The notes beneath the pieces are model-generated. The model made no database searches and had not been told where the DNA came from. It saw only the letters and a list, made by a program, of their open reading frames with translations. A stretch of 27,330 nt of DNA from DAIRET01 sp036795455. Lineage in GTDB: Bacteria; Bacteroidota; Ignavibacteria; Ignavibacteriales; Ignavibacteriaceae. The position numbers were made by a program, and so were the translations under genes. Positions 23,208 through 27,330 of this stretch are shown here, in pieces (position 1 is the stretch's first letter; every line of letters begins with the position of its first letter). The stretch covers positions 1 through 27,330 of the forward strand of contig DAIRET010000018.1 of assembly GCA_036795455.1 (NCBI GenBank), in the 5' to 3' direction.

Positions 23208-24464
23208 TTATACATTTGCCGTATCACTTTCGTTTTTTTCGTATTCCAATATTCTTCGCTCCCCTTCCAATTTTTTTATCCCGGAAATTTCTTGAGTAAC
23301 TTCCAGAGTACCAAGATACTCGCCAACTTCACCTCGTAAAGCATAATATGAAATCAGAATAAACTGTCCCTTCATCTGAATCCAGAATTTCGCCTCATTC
23401 TCTTTCCCACTTTTAAAGTCGCCTAAAATTTTTTCAACGATGTGGACACTTGAAGGAGGATGACACATTTGTACTTTGCGTCCTATTATTGATAGGTTCC
23501 GGGCAAAGATTCTTTCTTTTCCCTGAGTAAAAAACCGCACTGAATCATCCTTATCAACAAAGGTCATATCGAACGGCAGAGTGTTCATTATACTCGTCAG
23601 TTCCGCTAAAGAGAAATTGCCGCTCGGTAAATTGATTTTACTCTCATCGAAAGTATTGATACTCTTTTTCTGTTCAATAGAGCTGTTACTTCTTTGAACT
23701 GGTTGGATTAAACAAAACCCGATTTCCGGGGAGTCGTTTGCAATTGTGTCCCAGTCCTCGTCCCTCAATACATCAAGTGCCATCGGGAAAAGAATCTTTT
23801 CCTCTTTATAAATCATTTCATCTATCGCATTAACTACAGGCAGAAAGAATGACTCAATTAAAATTTTCACATCCCCTGCGGCAACTTCGCCATCCACCGC
23901 AATTAGTTCACGGGTCGATTTCAGCATTACACGAATTTGATCATGTTTGCCCCACATTACTTTCGGCGGAGCAGTAACCGAGTATCTTTCAAGGAACGGG
24001 AACAACAGATTCTCTTTTCTTTGGTAGTGCTTTTCTACTTCGTACAGTTTATTCATTCTGTTCCCTATTTCGTTAAAAAGCGAATTTACAGGAAAGTCAT
24101 CTTCAAATTGGTTTACATTCTCAAATACCTTTCTTAAAATTTTGATTTCTTTTTCAAGTTCCCTGTTTTCAAGCTGAAATATATTTACAGGGTGTTCATC
24201 TTCAATGCTTTTCACGGTCGTTGAATCAAGGCTTCCTTTAAGTGCTTCGGTATGTAAATCGCAAAAGGAGAGAATCTCTTCGGGAGAAATACCCTCATTC
24301 ATTAACTCTTCTTCCGCCATTACAACGTCTTTGTATGGAATGCTTACCATCGTATCCACAATTTGATTTCTTATCTCATTTACATCTTCCCCTTTGTGTA
24401 AATTTTTGAACAATTCTTTTAGCTGGTTTATTTTCTCATTTCTTGTATTTATATATTCACTCAT
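23208..24464 (-). CDS. DUF438 protein with hemerythrin-like and PAS domains
   Basis: The 418-residue cytoplasmic protein has a DUF438 N-terminal domain (about 10-75, ending ILSFCDLHTEALKGS), a hemerythrin-type domain (about 88-230, with H91 in EHPVN, H146 and E151 in KHYQRKENLLFP, H174 in WGKHDQIR, and E221/E222 in YKEEKILFP) and a PAS-like domain (about 290-400, FDMTFVDKDDSVRFFTQGKE and QMCHPPSSVHIVEKI). Such proteins bind a di-iron centre and are thought to sense or handle O2 or NO; that role is inferred from families and from the nearby nos operon. It is first of a two-gene operon and has a palindromic site just upstream. Confidence 0.88.
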   Translation of the reverse strand: MSEYINTRNEKINQLKELFKNLHKGEDVNEIRNQIVDTMVSIPYKDVVMAEEELMNEGISPEEILSFCDLHTEALKGSLDSTTVKSIEDEHPVNIFQLENRELEKEIKILRKVFENVNQFEDDFPVNSLFNEIGNRMNKLYEVEKHYQRKENLLFPFLERYSVTAPPKVMWGKHDQIRVMLKSTRELIAVDGEVAAGDVKILIESFFLPVVNAIDEMIYKEEKILFPMALDVLRDEDWDTIANDSPEIGFCLIQPVQRSNSSIEQKKSINTFDESKINLPSGNFSLAELTSIMNTLPFDMTFVDKDDSVRFFTQGKERIFARNLSIIGRKVQMCHPPSSVHIVEKILGDFKSGKENEAKFWIQMKGQFILISYYALRGEVGEYLGTLEVTQEISGIKKLEGERRILEYEKNESDTANV

Positions 24465-24489
24465 GTCGGTATTCCTAATTAATTTACAT

Positions 24490-24513
24490 AATCGGATATA
24501 TTTATCCGGTTAT
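24490..24513. promoter_or_regulatory. Operator-like palindrome upstream of the DUF438 operon
   Basis: CGGATATATTTATCCG (24493-24508) is a perfect 6-4-6 palindrome, and with one mismatch the arms extend to 11 bp (24488-24513). It lies 26 nt before the DUF438 start, in the divergent region shared with the outer-membrane protein gene, and resembles the site before the nos operon. The CGGAT-N6-ATCCG spacing is like that of Crp/Fnr-type sites, though Rrf2-type sites can look similar. Confidence 0.65.
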
Positions 24514-24530
24514 AAATAAAACTATTCCCC

Positions 24531-24573
24531 AAAGGAAAAAGTTCACTTTAAATGAAAATTTTTCCTTTTCATT
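24531..24573. repeat. Two overlapping inverted repeats in the divergent promoter region
   Basis: AAAGGAAAAA (24531-24540) pairs with TTTTTCCTTT (24559-24568), and AATGAAAA (24551-24558) pairs with TTTTCATT (24566-24573). The two pairings exclude each other. They lie just upstream of a -7-like element for the plus-strand gene, so they are more likely a DNA-binding site than part of its mRNA. Confidence 0.45.
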
Positions 24574-24583
24574 CCTTTTTAGC

Positions 24584-24591
24584 TAACTTTG
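24584..24591 (+). promoter_or_regulatory. TAnnTTTG-type -7 element for the outer-membrane protein gene
   Basis: TAACTTTG matches TAnnTTTG and lies 36 nt before the ATG at 24628, leaving room for a short leader with the GGAG ribosome binding site. No good -33/-35 element is seen; the region upstream is pyrimidine-rich. Confidence 0.4.
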
Positions 24592-24627
24592 GGTAAATCA
24601 TAATAATTATTAACCTGGAGTAGTGCG

Positions 24628-25764
24628 ATGAAGAAGTTAATATTTACAATTGTTTTCTTGACAATCCCGTTTTTAACATACCCTCAAAACGTGAACGTTA
24701 CCGACTATGAAGTTGCCGTTAGTAAAGCCAAGGTTCTCCGGTTTAACGGTTCATGGGATTGGTCGCAATCCGGGACAACAGTTAATTCCAACAATGCAAA
24801 CGGAACGTTGTTATTTAAAACATTTTATTCATCCTTACCTACGGCATGGTTTATTGATGTTGCCGCAAGCGGCGGGAAAGTATTTGACGATTACAATCAT
24901 AATGTAAGGTTAAATACAAGTTTCAGGAAATATGTATGGGACGAAGAGAAGGTATTCGCAGTAAGTGAACTTTCAATGTCCCATCTAAACACATACCGGC
25001 AATTAGAATCAAACTTGAAGGTTGGATTCGGATACGGGCGGTACATAAATGCTACGGCATTGGCAAAAGCAGTGAGAATTGAAGGACACTTGATAAAAGA
25101 TAACGTCATCTCAGCCCCCCTCTCTAAAGAAACTATGATAGCAATTGCAAATATTATTGAAAGAGAAGACGAGTACAAAGGGATTTACGAAGCAACCTAT
25201 GAAACTTACTGGCTTGATGATATTACGGAAGAAATAAAAAAGTCGGGAGCAATATCGGGTGAAGGACTTGAATCAATCGGAGTACTAAGAATGAGACAGG
25301 TTCTTTTTAACATTAACGAACGCGTTAATCCCCGCTATTACGGCTGGGATGTTTCTACCGGAATTCGCTTCCCGATGTCAACAAGAGACAAATCACCAGT
25401 AGGAAATCCGATGTTCTCACTTGCAGCAGAGTATTCTTATCCCATCAGTTGGAACATGCAGGTAAATAGTAACGCAAAAATCGATTCACCGCTTGATTCG
25501 GCTTTCTTCAATCAATATGAAATGGTTTTAACGCTGGATTTTATTTTTGAATTGAGTAATAGAATTAACTTTGTAACAACATACGAGCTTGTAGGACATA
25601 AACCTTACAACGTCAGTATTGAATACAACCACAATCTTTCATCCTCTTTTTGGTATTACATTGAAAACAATATTTATTTTACAGTCAGTGCAGGTTACAA
25701 AAAACAGGGAGCGAATCCAAAAGTACTTTCTACGAATGTAGGGTTACAGTATAACCTGTTTTAA
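24628..25764 (+). CDS. Outer-membrane beta-barrel protein, DUF481-like
   Basis: A 378-residue exported protein: signal peptide (about 1-19, LTIPFLTYPQ), then repeating amphipathic strands (for example LRFNGSWDWSQSGTT, TAWFIDVAASGGKVF, NLKVGFGYGRYINATALAKA, YYGWDVSTGIRFPM, INFVTTYELVGHK, SFWYYIENNIYFTVSAGYKK) and a C-terminal aromatic residue (LQYNLF), all typical of beta-barrel outer-membrane proteins. The segment 130-220 is less strand-like and rich in E/K. It is divergent from the DUF438 operon and may share its operator. The cargo is unknown; no tie to N2O reduction can be shown from sequence. GGAG lies 10 nt before the ATG. Confidence 0.78.
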   Translation: MKKLIFTIVFLTIPFLTYPQNVNVTDYEVAVSKAKVLRFNGSWDWSQSGTTVNSNNANGTLLFKTFYSSLPTAWFIDVAASGGKVFDDYNHNVRLNTSFRKYVWDEEKVFAVSELSMSHLNTYRQLESNLKVGFGYGRYINATALAKAVRIEGHLIKDNVISAPLSKETMIAIANIIEREDEYKGIYEATYETYWLDDITEEIKKSGAISGEGLESIGVLRMRQVLFNINERVNPRYYGWDVSTGIRFPMSTRDKSPVGNPMFSLAAEYSYPISWNMQVNSNAKIDSPLDSAFFNQYEMVLTLDFIFELSNRINFVTTYELVGHKPYNVSIEYNHNLSSSFWYYIENNIYFTVSAGYKKQGANPKVLSTNVGLQYNLF

Positions 25765-25795
25765 TACGGGTTTGATTTGTAAATCGAATTCGTAT
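25764..25795 (+). terminator. Long stop-codon hairpin after the outer-membrane protein gene
   Basis: A 32-nt stretch starting at the last base of the stop codon folds into about 15 pairs: ATACG (25764-25768) with CGTAT (25791-25795), and an inner GATTT/AAATC pair around a 2-nt turn, joined through three G-U pairs. No U-run follows, so this is a termination or mRNA-stability hairpin of moderate certainty. The G-U pairs mean it folds well only in the plus-strand RNA. Confidence 0.4.
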
Positions 25796-25822
25796 ACTTG
25801 GGTTGATAAAACCGGGGTTGTA

Positions 25823-26755
25823 TTATTTATTATTGGCAACCGATTGAGCTAATTGTCGTTTTCGGTTTTCACGTTTATCGATTGCAGCGTTCAATCTTTC
25901 GTCAAATAGTTTGCCTATTTCAGCACCCAGGATAAACACTATAGCGGAGTAATATATCCAGAACGCAAGTACAATCACTAAAATATATGTACCGTAAATC
26001 ATCCCTAAAGTCGGGAAGTTTCTAATATAGAACCCGAATAATTGTTTTGCACCTTCCCACAAAAAGGCAGCCCAAATAGCTCCAACTGCAACGCTTCTCT
26101 TCCTGATTTTTACAGTAGGAATAAACTTGTATATTAATGAGAAAAGGGAGAACAATACAACTATGGAGAATATTGTTGTGAAAACCTGTTGAAAAATTGC
26201 GAGGTCAAAAAAACTGAACATTTCATATTCCTGCGGTAACGAGCGGATATAATCAATAAAAGGAAAAGAAAGCGTTAATACGAAAAACAGGAGAATCGAA
26301 ATGAGTATAATTACAAAATCCCTAACAAAACCGACGAGCATGTTCAATTCTTTTTCTGCCCCGAAAATTTTATTCAGAATTGTTCTTAAACTACTGAAGA
26401 ACCCGCTTGCAGCAATGAACAATCCTATAAAGCCGATAAATCCGGCTAAATTTTTATAAGCAATTACTTCATCAATTCTTTTAAATATAATTGTCCTTGC
26501 ATAATCGGCATATGTTTTATAAGGTATAACCGTATCAAGAAAAGTATTAACCTGCAATGCAACGGATTCGGAACTCAGAAAATTACCGAGTATCCAGAAA
26601 AGAATTAATACGAAAGGAATTATGCACAAGAAAAGTGAAAACGCTAAACCACCCGCGAATAGGAATATATGGTCTCTGTCCATCCTGTAATATATTCCCC
26701 CAAAGTAATGTTTCACAAAACGGGCTACATATAAAAGAGTTGGATATAGCTTCAA
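25823..26755 (-). CDS. YihY/BrkB-family inner-membrane protein
   Basis: At least 310 residues with six hydrophobic segments typical of YihY/UPF0761: IFLFAGGLAFSLFLCIIPFVLILFWILG, YKNLAGFIGFIGLFIAASGFFSS, FVIILISILLFFVLTLSFPF, FTTIFSIVVLFSLFSLIYKF, VAVGAIWAAFLWEGAKQLFGFYI and GTYILVIVLAFWIYYSAIVFILGAEI. The FAGGLAF...PF block and the AFLWEGAKQ and YSAIVFILGAE motifs are the family's signatures. Function is not firmly known. The listed start is a TTG at 26755 with weak signals; the open frame continues upstream without a stop to an ATT at 26839 that has GGGAGG in front, so the true protein may be about 28 residues longer. It follows purL closely. Confidence 0.88.
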   Translation of the reverse strand: MKLYPTLLYVARFVKHYFGGIYYRMDRDHIFLFAGGLAFSLFLCIIPFVLILFWILGNFLSSESVALQVNTFLDTVIPYKTYADYARTIIFKRIDEVIAYKNLAGFIGFIGLFIAASGFFSSLRTILNKIFGAEKELNMLVGFVRDFVIILISILLFFVLTLSFPFIDYIRSLPQEYEMFSFFDLAIFQQVFTTIFSIVVLFSLFSLIYKFIPTVKIRKRSVAVGAIWAAFLWEGAKQLFGFYIRNFPTLGMIYGTYILVIVLAFWIYYSAIVFILGAEIGKLFDERLNAAIDKRENRKRQLAQSVANNK

Positions 26756-26841
26756 AATCTCTTTAACAGCAACCCAGAACTTGTTTACTTCGGCAAGAAA
26801 ATCTTTAACTGTTTTATGCAGGTTTCTGAAATATTTAATAC

Positions 26842-27330
26842 TTAACCTCCCATAATCTTTGTAATTGTATTGAAGTATATTCCAGCTAATTCTTTCAAGT
26901 CGAATTCATAACGTCCGTTGATTTTTAGATTATCTTTCACTGTTTTTCCAAGATATAAAAACGGGAAATGAAGTGATTTAACAGCTTCTTCAAAAAGTAT
27001 TTTATTCTCTTCACAAATGGATACAATTACACGCGATTGCGATTCCGAGAAAAATGAAAAATCTTCCCTTGTTTGAACCGGGATATTAACATCCGCACCT
27101 ATTGGTTTCTCTTCATTAATTATACATGATTCTGCAATCGCTGTTATTATTCCTCCCTCGGAAACATCGTGTGCCGATTTAATAATCTTAATCCCTATTA
27201 GTTTATGTAATACTTCATGCAGTTTCTTCTCTGTTTGCAAATCAATTGAAGGGGCATTCCCTTTAACCATATTGTGAATTACTTTCAGATACTCACTGCC
27301 CCCAACTTCTTCCTTATCTTCACCGAGAAG
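26842..27330 (-). CDS. purL: PurL, phosphoribosylformylglycinamidine synthase subunit, C-terminal part
   Basis: The frame enters from the right edge and ends at the TAA at 26842. The visible 162 residues carry LLGEDKEEVGGSEYLKVIHN, GNAPSIDLQTEKKLHEVLHK and the conserved IKSAHDVSEGGIITAIAESC motif of the PurL second ATP-grasp-like half, then FSESQSRVIVSICEE. PurL makes FGAM from FGAR in purine synthesis. The N-terminus lies outside the window. The last codons (ATG GGA GGT TAA) also hold a GGGAGG that may serve as ribosome binding site for the next gene. Confidence 0.93.
   Translation of the reverse strand, partial: LLGEDKEEVGGSEYLKVIHNMVKGNAPSIDLQTEKKLHEVLHKLIGIKIIKSAHDVSEGGIITAIAESCIINEEKPIGADVNIPVQTREDFSFFSESQSRVIVSICEENKILFEEAVKSLHFPFLYLGKTVKDNLKINGRYEFDLKELAGIYFNTITKIMGG

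Noticed and set aside
1..27330. CRISPR arrays, tRNA and rRNA genes
   Set aside because: No regularly spaced repeats, cloverleaf-like segments or rRNA-like conserved stretches were found on either strand.

Overview
This is a complete bacterial chromosomal window: AT-rich, densely coding, and organised as short operons with 4-20 nt spacings or small overlaps. The gene content fits the Bacteroidota/Chlorobi/Ignavibacteria assemblage, most likely an Ignavibacteria-like organism. Supporting signs are a clade II-type nos cluster with a lipoprotein-like NosZ, paired DUF438 and DUF1858 proteins, DUF4412 and DUF6597-AraC-type proteins, an exported protein of the Bacteroidota family usually labelled 'asparagine synthetase B', and promoter elements of the form TAnnTTTG. 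The taxonomy is an inference from content; there is no rRNA gene here.

Layout. (1) 1-758, minus strand: a protein running off the left edge that joins a B3-like DNA-binding domain to an HNH nuclease domain. (2) 825-3235: a secreted serine hydrolase of the beta-lactamase fold (minus), then an AraC-type regulator and a VOC-family protein (plus) ending in a strong terminator. (3) 3257-7631, minus: TPR protein, clpX and an exported protein of unknown function in one operon, whose promoter appears to place the transcription start on the ATG. (4) 7792-9209, plus: a membrane-anchored protein and a DUF4412 protein. (5) 9238-13288, plus: a translation block of rplM-rpsI, a structured leader, rpsB-tsf, a terminator, pyrH, a second hairpin and frr. 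(6) 13395-16337, plus: anmK, an RmlD-like reductase and endonuclease IV. (7) 16347-22592, minus: cytochrome c, nosZ, a small membrane protein, nosL, nosD, nosF, nosY. (8) 22676-24464, minus: DUF438/hemerythrin/PAS protein and DUF1858/DUF2249-like protein. (9) 24628-25764, plus: an outer-membrane barrel protein. (10) 25823-27330, minus: a YihY-family membrane protein and the C-terminal part of PurL, cut by the right edge.

How the parts work together. The nos block encodes respiratory reduction of N2O to N2 in the cell envelope: NosZ is the catalyst, the monohaem cytochrome c is the likely electron donor, NosL delivers copper, and NosD-NosF-NosY support assembly of the copper site. The DUF438 and DUF1858 proteins upstream belong to families linked to iron, O2 and NO. 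A related palindrome (core CGGAT-N6-ATCCG) lies in front of both the DUF438 gene and the nos operon, so the two operons are probably controlled by one unidentified regulator. This shared site and the B3-HNH protein are the most interesting observations. No CRISPR array, tRNA, rRNA or insertion sequence was seen. No non-coding stretch exceeds 300 bases.
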